From assembly GCA_963743875.1 (NCBI GenBank), contig CAVURM010000001.1, positions 496,001 to 560,000 of the forward strand: DNA of 64,000 nt, read 5' to 3'. The stretch is from RHKX01 sp963743875. GTDB lineage: Bacteria; Actinomycetota; Thermoleophilia; Solirubrobacterales; 70-9. The translations under genes and the position numbers were made by a program. A model generated the notes under the pieces. That model saw only the letters and a program-made list of their open reading frames with translations, was not told where the DNA came from and searched no databases. This document shows positions 1-7,595 of the stretch, one piece after another; the first letter of the stretch is position 1; each line of letters begins with the position of its first letter.

Positions 1-283
1 TGGGGGTCAGCCCGACGTCGGATTCGTTGATCGCCTTCTCGATCGCACCCAGAGCACCCTTGTCGTAGGGGGTGACCGTGAGCAAGCGCGCATCGGCGGC
101 AGCGATGTTCGACAACTGGTTGAGCGGGGTGTCCGTTCCGTAGTAGTCGACGACGATCCGATCCAGCAGGTGCGGTGATGCCCGGCCGGTGCGAACCGTC
201 GCAAGCTCGTTCCGCGTGGAGTCGACGGACTTCTCCATCCGCTCGCCGGCGTCGCTGAGCAACTCGTCGATTAGCTCGTTCAA
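1..283 (-). CDS. frr: Ribosome recycling factor, N-terminal part
   Basis: RRF splits post-termination ribosomes together with EF-G in the cytoplasm. Only the first 94 codons lie in the window; the rest runs off its left edge. The translation carries the RRF signatures RTGRASPHLLD, VVDYYGT, TPLNQLSNI and a segment ending EKAINESDVGL, in the right order and spacing. The start is a TTG at 283 that overlaps the pyrH stop as TTGA, with a GGAG-type ribosome binding site just upstream; no ATG is available nearby. It is the last gene of the rpsB-tsf-pyrH-frr translation operon, the usual bacterial order. Confidence 0.93.
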   Translation of the reverse strand, partial: MNELIDELLSDAGERMEKSVDSTRNELATVRTGRASPHLLDRIVVDYYGTDTPLNQLSNIAAADARLLTVTPYDKGALGAIEKAINESDVGLTP

Positions 284-1035
284 GACGCGCTCTCCTCTTG
301 CTGGGATGAGACCAGGGTGCCCACTCGCTCTCCGCGGACGATCCTATCTATGTTCGATTCGTCCGCCATGTTGAAGACGTAGATCGGCAGGTCGTTGTCC
401 ATGCAGAGCGAGAGCGCCGTCGAATCCATCACCCTGAGTTCCCGCTCGATCGCCTGTCGGTGGGTGATCCGGGGAAGGAACTTGGCTTCCGGCACCTCAG
501 CGGGATCGGCGTCGTAGACGCCCTCGACCCCGTGCTTCGCCATCAGGATGACCTCGGCGTGGATCTCGAGCGCCCTCAGCGAGGCCGCGGTGTCGGTGGT
601 GAAGAACGGGTTTCCGGTTCCGGCCGCGAAGATCACGACCCGGCCCTTCTCGAGGTGGCGCATCGCGCGCCGGCGGATGTAGGGCTCGGCAACCTCCTTG
701 ACCTCGATCGCCGACATCACCCGGGTATGGGTTCCCTGCTTCTCGAGCGCGTCCTGAAGGGTGAGCGCATTGAGGACCGTCGCCAGCATTCCCATGTAGT
801 CGGCGGTGGCGCGATCCATCCCGGCGGCGGCACCCTGCAGGCCGCGATAGATGTTGCCCGCCCCGACCACGATTGCGATCTCGATTCCCGTCTCGCGAAC
901 CTCGGAGACCTGAGTGGCGATCCGCTGGATTCGGTCGTGATCGGTCCCGTAATCGAGGTCGCCCATCAGGGCCTCGCCCGAGAGCTTCAACATCACCCGG
1001 TCGAAGACCCTGCCGGATCCGTTCTCCGATCCCAT
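280..1035 (-). CDS. pyrH: UMP kinase
   Basis: Phosphorylates UMP to UDP with ATP in pyrimidine nucleotide synthesis; cytoplasmic hexamer of the amino-acid-kinase fold. At 251 aa it is slightly longer than the usual 235-245. Visible motifs are KLSGEAL (residues 17-23, phosphate-binding lysine), GAGN (58-61) followed by YRG, the UMP-binding DYMGMLATVLNAL (79-91), GTGNPFFTTDTA and the C-terminal KHGVEGVYDADP nucleotide-binding stretch. The ATG at 1035 is 29 bases after the tsf stop and the gene shares four bases with frr, so it is surely cotranscribed with both. Confidence 0.96.
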   Translation of the reverse strand: MGSENGSGRVFDRVMLKLSGEALMGDLDYGTDHDRIQRIATQVSEVRETGIEIAIVVGAGNIYRGLQGAAAGMDRATADYMGMLATVLNALTLQDALEKQGTHTRVMSAIEVKEVAEPYIRRRAMRHLEKGRVVIFAAGTGNPFFTTDTAASLRALEIHAEVILMAKHGVEGVYDADPAEVPEAKFLPRITHRQAIERELRVMDSTALSLCMDNDLPIYVFNMADESNIDRIVRGERVGTLVSSQQEESAS

Positions 1036-1064
1036 GCGAGCCGACCCGTCCCCACCCGCGGGGA

Positions 1065-1682
1065 CTAGGCCTCTGCTCCGACTTCGAAACGGGCGAAGCG
1101 GGCGATCCTGATGTTCTCGCCGGTCTTCGCGGAGGCTTCCTCACGGAGTTGCTCGATCGTCTTACCGTCATGCTTGTCGGCATTGACGTGAGGCTGGTCG
1201 AGTAGCGCGATCTCCTTGCGCCACTTCGCGAGCTGTCCCTCGACGATCCGCTCGCGGACGTTCTCGGGCTTGCCCTCTTCGGCGGCCTTCTGCTCGAAAA
1301 CGGTGCGCTCGGCGGCTTCCTCGTCCGCCGAGACCTCGTCGGCCGACACGTAGCGAGGCGCCGAGGCTGCGATGTGCAGGGCGATCTCGTTGGCGAACGC
1401 CTTGAAGTCGTCGTTTCGGGCAACGAAGTCGGTCTCGCATTGGATCTCGACGAGAACGCCGATCCGGCCGGTCGCATGGACGTAGGAGCTGACGATTCCC
1501 TCGCTGGTCGAGCGGCCGCTCCGCTTGGCTGCCGATGCCTGCCCCTTGACGCGCAGGACCTCGATCGCCCTTTCCAGATCGCCGCCGGCCTCGGTCAGCG
1601 CCGCCTTGCAATCCATCATCGCGGCACCGGTGCGCTCGCGCAGCGCCTTCACGTCCGCTGCCTTGATCTCGACCGCGCTCAC
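1065..1682 (-). CDS. tsf: Elongation factor Ts (short form)
   Basis: Guanine-nucleotide exchange factor for EF-Tu. At 205 aa it is the short form, with the N-terminal UBA-like domain (TGAAMMDCKAAL at 18-29), the core signature TDFVARN (84-90) and one dimerisation half. The start is GTG at 1682. It overlaps, as GTGA, a TGA stop at 1681-1679 that belongs not to the annotated rpsB frame but to the neighbouring frame of the rpsB tail; that overlap is one reason to think the rpsB tail is frameshifted. A single-base overlap of this kind recurs throughout the window. Confidence 0.96.
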   Translation of the reverse strand: MSAVEIKAADVKALRERTGAAMMDCKAALTEAGGDLERAIEVLRVKGQASAAKRSGRSTSEGIVSSYVHATGRIGVLVEIQCETDFVARNDDFKAFANEIALHIAASAPRYVSADEVSADEEAAERTVFEQKAAEEGKPENVRERIVEGQLAKWRKEIALLDQPHVNADKHDGKTIEQLREEASAKTGENIRIARFARFEVGAEA

Positions 1683-1799
1683 TTGGCCCCGCCCTCGGCC
1701 GCGCCGCTTGCCGCGGGCACCTCAGTCGCCTCCTCGGCGGCCTCGGCGGGCGGATCCTCGGCCTTTGCCTCCGCCGTGGGCGAGGGCTCGGCATCCTCA
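1679..1799 (-). other. Out-of-frame continuation of the rpsB tail
   Basis: Read in the frame one base off from rpsB, this segment gives KPVEDAEPSPTAEAKAEDPP and then more Ala/Glu-rich sequence, the same composition as the S2 tail. It ends in TGA exactly at the tsf GTG start (GTGA). It would add about 40 residues to S2 if the one-base insertion at 1808-1810 were removed. This is interpretation from composition and gene overlap, not from homology. Confidence 0.6.
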
Positions 1800-1830
1800 A
1801 CCGGCTTGGGCTTCCTCAACCGGCTTGGGT
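1794..1830. repeat. 19-bp direct repeat in the rpsB tail
   Basis: TCCTCAACCGGCTTGGG occurs at 1794 and again at 1813. The 19-bp spacing is not a multiple of three, so the two copies encode the same KPVEE/KPVED motif in different frames. An 18-bp period would keep the frame, which argues for one surplus base. Confidence 0.75.
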
Positions 1831-2813
1831 TCGGACTTGGGTTCGGACGCCTCCGGCTTTGGCGCCGAGGGCGCGGGATCGGGCTTGGCCTGCTTCGGCT
1901 TCGCCTCCCTGACCTCACCGGACTTCGGCGGTACCTGGGCGCCGCTCGCCTTGGTCTGCTCCTCGTTGGCCAGCCGAGCGGCGGTCTCGGCCTCGGCCTT
2001 GGCGGCGGCTTCGGCGGCCTTCCTGGCCTCTTCCTCCTCGCGCTTCTTGCGCTGCTCCTCCTCGCGCTTCTTGCGCTCCTCCTCCTCGCGCGCACGGCGG
2101 GCGTCCTCGGCCTGCTGGTAGGCGGTTGCGGAGGTCAGGATGGCTTCGCCAAGCGTGCTGACGATCAGGTCGCAGGAGCGGATTGCGTCGTCGTTACCGG
2201 GGATCACGTATTCCACCGGGCGCGGGTTGCAGTTGGTGTCGACGATCGCGACGATCGGAATGTCGAGACGGACCGCCTCATTGACGGCAATCTCCTCGGC
2301 GTTCAGATCGATCACGAAGACCGCGTCGGGCGGCCGCTGCATGTCGCGGACGCCGCCGAGGTTGAACTCGAGCTTCTTGAGCTCGGCCTCCCGAGCCATC
2401 CGTTCCTTGGTCGGCAGCAGCGCAAGCTGCCCGCCGGACTCGAGTTCGGTGAGCTCGTGCAGCCGCTTGATCCGCTTGGAGATCGTTCCGAAGTTGGTCA
2501 GCAGCCCGCCGAGCCAGCGCCGGCTGACGAACGGCATGCCGCACTTCTCAGCCCACTCCTCGATCGAGTCGCGCGCCTGCTTCTTGGTGCCGACGAAGAG
2601 GACCTTGCCTCCACGGCCGGCCACCTCGGCACAGAAATCCCGCGCCTTGAGCAGCAGCTCCTCGGTCTGGAGGAGGTCGATGATGTGAATTCCGTCGCGC
2701 TCGCCGTGGATGTAGCGGCGCATCGACGGATCCCAACGTCTCGTCTGATGCCCGAAGTGGACGCCCGCTTCGAGCAGCTCTTTGATGCCGGTATCGGCAG
2801 TCGTCTCAGTCAT
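1797..2813 (-). CDS. rpsB: 30S ribosomal protein S2 with long charged C-terminal tail
   Basis: S2 is a primary component of the small subunit. Residues 1 to about 235 are a normal S2 body (LLEAGVHFGHQTRRW near the N-terminus, FVGTKKQARD, RWLGGLLTNF, VIPGNDDAIRS). The rest is a Lys/Glu/Ala/Pro-rich extension with a heptad-like RKKREEE stretch, as seen in some actinobacterial S2 proteins. The frame as read stops at 1797 after 338 aa. The neighbouring frame continues with the same Ala/Glu/Pro-rich composition to a TGA at 1679 that overlaps the tsf start. Removing one base from the GGG at 1808-1810 joins the frames into a 377-aa protein. Probably a sequencing or real one-base insertion inside a 19-bp repeat. 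Start ATG at 2813. Confidence 0.95.
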   Translation of the reverse strand: MTETTADTGIKELLEAGVHFGHQTRRWDPSMRRYIHGERDGIHIIDLLQTEELLLKARDFCAEVAGRGGKVLFVGTKKQARDSIEEWAEKCGMPFVSRRWLGGLLTNFGTISKRIKRLHELTELESGGQLALLPTKERMAREAELKKLEFNLGGVRDMQRPPDAVFVIDLNAEEIAVNEAVRLDIPIVAIVDTNCNPRPVEYVIPGNDDAIRSCDLIVSTLGEAILTSATAYQQAEDARRAREEEERKKREEEQRKKREEEEARKAAEAAAKAEAETAARLANEEQTKASGAQVPPKSGEVREAKPKQAKPDPAPSAPKPEASEPKSEPKPVEEAQAG

Positions 2814-2922
2814 TGGATTCCCTTGTTATTGATGCGATTCCGGTCGGTGGTGCTGCGCGAGGACCCGACGTAGGCCGGGCAGGGCCCGCGATCGCACCGG
2901 CGACCGCCTTGGTGAAGCCGAG

Positions 2923-2949
2923 ATTCTAGTTGACCGCGCGACAGACAAC
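2923..2949 (-). promoter_or_regulatory. Candidate rpsB promoter
   Basis: On the minus strand TAGAAT (2928-2923) lies downstream of TTGTCT or GTTGTC (2948/2949), with a rather short 14-15 base spacer. It would give a leader of about 100 nt before the rpsB ATG, long enough for S2 autoregulation, but no known leader fold was recognised. Confidence 0.35.
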
Positions 2950-2952
2950 CGC

Positions 2953-3182
2953 GCGACTCGCAGGGCTCCGCCCTGCTCGACTGCGCCGGGCCTCCGGGCG
3001 AAGCCCGGTGGCCCTCCCGAGAACCAACCGCGCGACTCGCAGGGCTCCGCCCTGCTCGACTGCGCCGGGCCTCCGGGCGAAGCCCGGTGGCCCTCCCGAG
3101 AACCAACCGCGCGACTCGCAGGGCTCCGCCCTGCTCGACTGCGCCGGGCCTCCGGGCGAAGCCCGGTGGCCCTCCCGAGAAC
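2953..3182. repeat. Three tandem copies of a 79-bp GC-rich unit with hairpins
   Basis: GCGACTCGCAGGGCTCCGCC begins at 2953, 3032 and 3111, a constant period of 79 bp; the third copy is cut short near 3182. Each unit holds CAGGGC-TCC-GCCCTG (6-bp stem) and CCGGGC...GCCCGG stems. The array fills most of the 389-base gap between the rluD-like stop and the rpsB start, so it may end rluD-operon transcription, but there are no T-tracts. Nothing gene-like is seen in the rest of the gap. Confidence 0.9.
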
Positions 3183-3202
3183 CGAGCGAGCGAACGACAG
3201 GA

Positions 3203-3889
3203 TCAGGCCGCCCGCGCCAGCGCCAAGGCCCGCGCGAGGTCGTCGGGCAGATCGCTTTCGAACTCGAGCGACCCCTTGCCCATCGGATGCTCGAAGGCCA
3301 GGCGGCAGGAGTGCAGGAACTGCCGCTCGAGTCCGTACCGACCCACCGATCCGGAGGAGCCGTACTGGCGGTCGCCGACGATCGGGCTACCGATTGCCAG
3401 CAGATGAGCCCGGATCTGATGGGTTCGCCCGGTCTCGAGCCGAACCTCGAGCAGCGCCTCGCGCGGAAGGCGCTCGCGGACCTCGAAATGCGTCACCGCC
3501 GGCCGCGGCCGGCGCCCGCCCACGATTACGCGCTCAGGTGAGCGATGGTCGCGACCGAGCGGCGCATCGATCTTCCCGGTTCGCGAGGAAGGGCATCCGT
3601 CGACGAGCGCGACGTACTCGCGGGACACCTCACGGGCCGCGATCATGGCGCTCAGCGCCTTGTGGGCCGCTGGATTTCGCGCCACCACGAGCAGGCCCGA
3701 CGTGTCCTTGTCGAGTCGATGCACGATCCCCGGCCGTTGCGGATCCTCCCCGCCTCCAGGGAGTTCGCCGAGCGCCTCGACCAAGGACGGGCCGGGGTTG
3801 CCGGGTGCGGGATGGACGATCAAACCCGCCGGCTTGTCGACGACCGCGAGGTACTCGTCCTCCCAGACGACCAGGGACCGGGTCGTCAA
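3203..3889 (-). CDS. RluA/RluD-family pseudouridine synthase
   Basis: Isomerises specific uridines in rRNA (or tRNA) to pseudouridine. The catalytic loop HRLDKDTSG is at residues 57-65 with Asp60 the nucleophile, and RTHQIRAHL and GDRQYG follow as expected. At 228 aa it lacks the N-terminal S4 RNA-binding domain of true RluD (about 320 aa), so the exact target cannot be named. The TTG start at 3889 overlaps the lspA stop as TTGA. The lspA-rluD pairing is common in many bacteria and supports the family call. Confidence 0.9.
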   Translation of the reverse strand: MTTRSLVVWEDEYLAVVDKPAGLIVHPAPGNPGPSLVEALGELPGGGEDPQRPGIVHRLDKDTSGLLVVARNPAAHKALSAMIAAREVSREYVALVDGCPSSRTGKIDAPLGRDHRSPERVIVGGRRPRPAVTHFEVRERLPREALLEVRLETGRTHQIRAHLLAIGSPIVGDRQYGSSGSVGRYGLERQFLHSCRLAFEHPMGKGSLEFESDLPDDLARALALARAA

Positions 3890-4416
3890 GGGGAATCCGG
3901 TTCCCGCCGGGGCGGCTCACCGGGGGCTGGCTCCGGTTGCGGTGAGGATTCGGGTTGGGTTTCGGGTTCGTCACCGAAGGCGTACATCCAGACCAAAATG
4001 ATCACGCCCATGGTGATCTCGATGTCGGCGACGTTGAAGGCCGGCCAGGGACCGATGTCGATGAAGTCGGTGACGGCTCCCTCGTGTATCCGATCGATCA
4101 GGTTGCCGATTGCACCGCCCGCCAGTAGACCAATCGGTAGCCAGAGACCGCGGCGATCCGACGACGCGAGAAACAACGCCAGCAGCGAGGCGAATGCGAG
4201 GGCCGCCAGGACGAGGACGAGGGAGCCGGCGTCGTCAAGCAGGCCGAACGCGATCCCGCGGTTCGAGACGCGGACGATCTCGATTCCGCCAAGGACTTCC
4301 ACCCGTTCCCCGGGCGTCACCTGCTCGCGGATGACGGCCTTGGTGACCTGGTCGAGCGCAAGCGCGACGAGGGCAACCGCAGCCGCCCGGCCGAACCCGG
4401 GACCCGAACCCTTCAC
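3886..4416 (-). CDS. lspA: Lipoprotein signal peptidase (signal peptidase II)
   Basis: Membrane aspartyl protease that cleaves prolipoprotein signal peptides before the lipid-modified Cys. 176 aa with four predicted membrane helices. The catalytic aspartates are Asp108 in GNLIDR and Asp131 in FNVAD, and the conserved Asn52 region SNRGIAFGLL is present. A short Pro/Glu-rich cytoplasmic tail follows. The GTG start at 4416 overlaps the yggT stop as GTGA; longer versions would run through yggT in another frame and are rejected. Several lipobox proteins in this window (17.4 and 18.9 kb) would be substrates. Confidence 0.93.
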   Translation of the reverse strand: MKGSGPGFGRAAAVALVALALDQVTKAVIREQVTPGERVEVLGGIEIVRVSNRGIAFGLLDDAGSLVLVLAALAFASLLALFLASSDRRGLWLPIGLLAGGAIGNLIDRIHEGAVTDFIDIGPWPAFNVADIEITMGVIILVWMYAFGDEPETQPESSPQPEPAPGEPPRREPDSP

Positions 4417-4733
4417 CCGCGAATCAGGCCGACGACGATCGCCTGCATCACGAAGAGCAGGATCAGACCGATCATCGGACTCAGGTCGAGGGCCATTCCC
4501 CCCGCGCCGATCGGCGGCAGGAAGCGGCGAAACGCGTTCAAGTAGGGGGAGGTCGTCTCCTCGATGAAGCCGGCGACGGCTCTTACCGGCCGGTTGTAGG
4601 GGAGCGAACCGCGGAAGCTGATCACCCACGAGATCGCGATCGACGAGATGATCAGGATGATGTAGACGAGGAAGAGGTTGTCGACGAAGGCGGCGACATC
4701 ACCACGGTCGATCGCTGCGGTAACCGTGCTCAT
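4413..4733 (-). CDS. YggT family membrane protein
   Basis: 106-aa integral membrane protein with two YggT-type halves: a helix near residues 20-40 (FLVYIILIISSIAISWVI) and one near 82-104, joined by NRPVRAVAGFIEETTSPYLN and FRRFLPPIGAGGMALDLSP, the family signature. YggT proteins are found in the sepF/division neighbourhood of Gram-positive bacteria and cyanobacteria and have been linked to division, osmotic shock and plastid nucleoid placement; a precise role is not known. It touches proC (TGATG) and overlaps lspA, so it sits inside one operon. Confidence 0.88.
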   Translation of the reverse strand: MSTVTAAIDRGDVAAFVDNLFLVYIILIISSIAISWVISFRGSLPYNRPVRAVAGFIEETTSPYLNAFRRFLPPIGAGGMALDLSPMIGLILLFVMQAIVVGLIRG

Positions 4734-5509
4734 CAGATGCCTGCCATGCGCTTCAGCGAGGCATCCACTGCCGCTTTGAATGCCGCGTGGACGTCCCGCT
4801 CGGCGAGTTCGGCGAGCCCGGCCTCGGTGCTCCCCCCCGGGGACGCAATCGCCTTCTGCATGGATCCAGGGTCCAGGGTCAGGAGATGGTGTCCGACTCC
4901 GGCCGCCGCCTCGCTGACCAGCCGTGCGCTGAGCTCGGGGTCGAGACCCGCTTCCACCCCGGCTTCGATCAGCGCCTCGACGGCCAGTGCGATGTAGGCG
5001 GGGCTACAACCCATGACCGCGGTCGCCGGGTCCAGTTGAGCTTCATCGACCTCGATGGTGGTTCCGATCGACCCGAGCAGGGTCAAAGCATCTCCGACGA
5101 CACCGGCGCGGTCACGCTCCTCCGGCGGCGTGTGGCAGATCACGCCCCGACCAACCTCGACCGCGAGGTTGGGCATCGTCCGCAGGACCGGCGTCGGCGC
5201 CAGCGCCGGGGTCAGCCGTTCCAGCGGCGTCGCTCCGAGCACGGAGATCACGGCACCCGGCCGGCCGGCGATGCTCGGGGCCACCTCCTCGAGGGCGGCG
5301 GGCTTGACCGCCAGGACCACCAGGTCGCTGCGATCGGCCATTTCCTCGACCGAAGCGGCCCGCTCACCCCCGACCTCGTCGGCCAGGGCCTGGGCGCGGC
5401 CGGAGCCGGAGTCGGTGAAGACCATCGACTCGGGGCGAATCGACGACTGCAACCAGCCGCGCGCCAGCGCGGCGGCCATGTTTCCCGATCCTGCGAAACC
5501 GACGTTCAT
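4733..5509 (-). CDS. proC: Pyrroline-5-carboxylate reductase
   Basis: Last step of proline synthesis: reduces pyrroline-5-carboxylate with NADPH. 258 aa from the ATG at 5509. The Rossmann start NVGFAGSGNMAAALARGW and the C-terminal dimerisation signature (LTLDPGSMQKAIASPGGSTE) are clear. A TTG at 5518 three codons upstream is possible, but ATG gives the standard N-terminus. It lies between sepF and yggT, a frequent arrangement in actinobacteria and firmicutes. Confidence 0.93.
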   Translation of the reverse strand: MNVGFAGSGNMAAALARGWLQSSIRPESMVFTDSGSGRAQALADEVGGERAASVEEMADRSDLVVLAVKPAALEEVAPSIAGRPGAVISVLGATPLERLTPALAPTPVLRTMPNLAVEVGRGVICHTPPEERDRAGVVGDALTLLGSIGTTIEVDEAQLDPATAVMGCSPAYIALAVEALIEAGVEAGLDPELSARLVSEAAAGVGHHLLTLDPGSMQKAIASPGGSTEAGLAELAERDVHAAFKAAVDASLKRMAGI

Positions 5510-5525
5510 CGGGCCCAAGACTAGA

Positions 5526-6092
5526 TCAGGACTGGTTGAAGAAACCCTTCTCGACGAGGCGGGCCTTCTCCTCGGCTGAAACCTCGACGTTCGCCGGGGT
5601 CAGCATGAAGGTCTTGTCGGCGATCTTTTGCATTCCGCCGTCGAGCGCATAGGTGAGGCCCGAGCCGAAATCGATCAGTCGCTTCGAGAGATCGGCACTG
5701 GTCGACTGGAGGTTGAGGATCACCGGGACGTTCTGCTTGAAACGATCGGCAATCTCCTGCGCGTCGTTGAAGTTCCGCGGGGTGACGAAGTGGACCTGGA
5801 CGTCGGCCCCACCGTCGGAGACCGGGCGAAGGTTGCGACGCCTACGCGGGGCAGCTTCGTCGGCGAAGATGTCGTCGATGTCGTCGGCTGGCGGCTCCTC
5901 GCGGCGCAACCGGCGCACGTTCGAGCCGGAGTGGGAGCCTCGATTGCGGCGAGAGGGCGGCCCCGAGGAAACGGCCTCGTCGCTGATCGTGTCGGGCTCG
6001 TAGGGGTCGACCTCGTCGTCGTAGCGGTAGTCGTGATCCTCGGCGAGGCCGAAGTAGACGAGGGCTCTGTTCCATGTGTCGCGTACGGCCAT
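5526..6092 (-). CDS. sepF: Cell division protein SepF
   Basis: Membrane-tethered FtsZ partner that replaces FtsA in Gram-positive bacteria. 188 aa: a short N-terminal segment (VRDTWNRALVYFGLAED) able to form the membrane-binding helix, a variable acidic and arginine-rich linker (about 25-95), then the SepF fold (about 98-185) with VILNLQS, DFGSGLTYALDGGMQKI and FMLTP. Ends with a NQS tail. ATG at 6092. Upstream lie yggS and pgeF and downstream proC and yggT, the classic division-gene neighbourhood, but ftsZ itself is outside the window. Confidence 0.95.
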   Translation of the reverse strand: MAVRDTWNRALVYFGLAEDHDYRYDDEVDPYEPDTISDEAVSSGPPSRRNRGSHSGSNVRRLRREEPPADDIDDIFADEAAPRRRRNLRPVSDGGADVQVHFVTPRNFNDAQEIADRFKQNVPVILNLQSTSADLSKRLIDFGSGLTYALDGGMQKIADKTFMLTPANVEVSAEEKARLVEKGFFNQS

Positions 6093-6106
6093 AGTGCGCG
6101 TCTCTT

Positions 6107-6121
6107 CGCCCCGTCGGGGCG
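6107..6121. other. Small GC hairpin upstream of sepF
   Basis: CGCCCC-GTC-GGGGCG, a perfect 6-bp stem with 3-base loop, lies about 15 bases before the sepF start in the 111-bp gap after yggS. No T-tract. Could modulate readthrough or translation; function unknown. Confidence 0.4.
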
Positions 6122-6203
6122 ATCTCCTTTGCTAAGTATGACGCCTGGCCGCCCCCCGCGGGACGCGATTGGGGACCTGACAAGCCGCTTGCAGCGCGAG
6201 ATG

Positions 6204-6836
6204 TCAGCTGAACAGAGTGCTGCCGAGCCTGATCGTCGTTGCACCCTCGGCGACTGCCACCCGCCAATCCTGGCTGGTTCCCATCGAGAGCCGGCCGAGG
6301 CCGTGGTCGGCGGCGAGCTCGGCGAGGCAGGCGAAGTGCGGCCGGGAGTCCTCGGAGTTTTCAGTGAAGGGCGGCATTGTCGAGAGGCCGACCACCCGGA
6401 CGGGGCAGCGCTCGAGTGCCGCACCGAGGTCGCCCGGCTCCACCCCGCCCTTGCCCTCCTCCCCGGCCACGTTGACCTGGATCAGGACCTCCGTCCGTTC
6501 GTCGCCGTGTCTTCCGAGTTGGGCCATGACGCTGTCGGAGTGCACCGAGTGGATCAGCCGCACCAGGGGCAGGACGTCCTTGACCTTGCGGCTCTGGAGG
6601 TTGCCGATGAAGTCCCACTCGAACGAAGGACCCCAGCGTTGACGTTTTTGCTCCAGGTCCCCGAGCCGATTCTCGCCGACCAGCCCGACCCCGGCTTCGG
6701 CCAGCGCTCCCATCTCCTCACAGGGCACGTACTTGCAGGCGACCAGGATCTCGGTCGACCTCGGCAGTTCCGCCCTGATCTCGGCCAGATTGGCCGCCAC
6801 CCTCTCGGGGTCGATGTTTCGGAAGGGCTCGACCAT
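6204..6836 (-). CDS. YggS/PLPBP family pyridoxal-phosphate homeostasis protein
   Basis: Single-domain TIM-barrel PLP-binding protein with no known catalysis that maintains PLP and amino-acid balance. 210 aa. The PLP lysine is K35 in LVACKYV; GENRLGDLEQK, WDFIGNLQSRKVK and the C-terminal LSMGTSQDWRVAVAEGAT (phosphate-binding) match the family. ATG at 6836, ten bases after the pgeF stop. The pgeF-yggS-sepF order is typical next to ftsZ. Confidence 0.93.
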   Translation of the reverse strand: MVEPFRNIDPERVAANLAEIRAELPRSTEILVACKYVPCEEMGALAEAGVGLVGENRLGDLEQKRQRWGPSFEWDFIGNLQSRKVKDVLPLVRLIHSVHSDSVMAQLGRHGDERTEVLIQVNVAGEEGKGGVEPGDLGAALERCPVRVVGLSTMPPFTENSEDSRPHFACLAELAADHGLGRLSMGTSQDWRVAVAEGATTIRLGSTLFS

Positions 6837-6846
6837 CAGGTGGACA

Positions 6847-7587
6847 TCATCCTTCGATCCAGGCGATTCCGGCTTGCCGACCGGTTTCCGGCCCGCCGCC
6901 GCGGTGTGAGAAGAACAGATCCTGATTGCAGGCGGTGCAGATACCGGCTTCCTCGATCGCCGTCACCCCGGCACGCTCGAGCAGAACGCGGGCCGCCGCC
7001 GTGAGGTCGAGCATGCGTCCGTCGGCGATCCCGTCGCCGAGGGGGGCGAATGCGGCCAGAACCTCATCGCCGACCTCGTAGCAGCAGGGTCCGATCCCTG
7101 GTCCGATCACGGCCGCTGAGCCGGCGACCTGCTCCACACCGGTTCCGACGATGCCGGCGGCGAGCCCCCGCCAGCCGCCGTGGAGCATCGCGATCCCGCC
7201 CTCGCCGGCTATGGCGATCGGCAAGCAGTCGGCGACGAACACCGCGGCTGCGATGCCGGGTTGGTCGACGACGTGGCCGTCGACGTGCGGCGGCTCCGGT
7301 CCCGGGTCGGCCCAGGGGCTCGGATTCTGCGCCCCGTGATGGACGGCGAGCTCGGCGCCGTGGACCTGACGCCCGATCACGACCATCTCCGGGTCGAGGC
7401 CGAGGGCATCCGTGAGACGCCGGCGGTTCTCGACCACCGATTCGACCCGGTCGTCGGTGAGGACGCCGAGATTGAGGCTCTCGAACGGTCCTTTGCTGAC
7501 GCCGCCGAGGCGGGTCGAGAAGGTGACGCGAGCGCCTGGCATGGTGGCCTCGAGCCGGCGGATTCCATCATGTTCCCTCCAGCGCAT
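6847..7587 (-). CDS. pgeF: Laccase-domain protein (PgeF/YfiH, peptidoglycan editing factor)
   Basis: 246-aa protein of the multicopper-oxidase-like YfiH family. Members act as purine-nucleoside-cleaving enzymes or as hydrolases that remove wrong L-Ser from muropeptide precursors. The Zn-binding triad is His76 (GRQVHG), Cys121 (VADCLPI) and His136 (LHGGWRG), with GPCCYEVGDEV near the C-terminus. ATG at 7587; only 8 bases separate it from the upstream nucleotidyltransferase stop. Name assigned by family; the exact substrate is not visible in sequence. Confidence 0.9.
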   Translation of the reverse strand: MRWREHDGIRRLEATMPGARVTFSTRLGGVSKGPFESLNLGVLTDDRVESVVENRRRLTDALGLDPEMVVIGRQVHGAELAVHHGAQNPSPWADPGPEPPHVDGHVVDQPGIAAAVFVADCLPIAIAGEGGIAMLHGGWRGLAAGIVGTGVEQVAGSAAVIGPGIGPCCYEVGDEVLAAFAPLGDGIADGRMLDLTAAARVLLERAGVTAIEEAGICTACNQDLFFSHRGGGPETGRQAGIAWIEG

Positions 7588-7595
7588 GGACGATC

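Noticed and set aside
1374..2873. 499-codon plus-strand open frame opposite tsf and rpsB
   Set aside because: Antisense shadow typical of high-GC genes; low-complexity Gly/Leu/Ala runs and no family motifs.
2953..3182. CRISPR array
   Set aside because: Units are contiguous identical 79-mers with no unique spacers and no cas genes.
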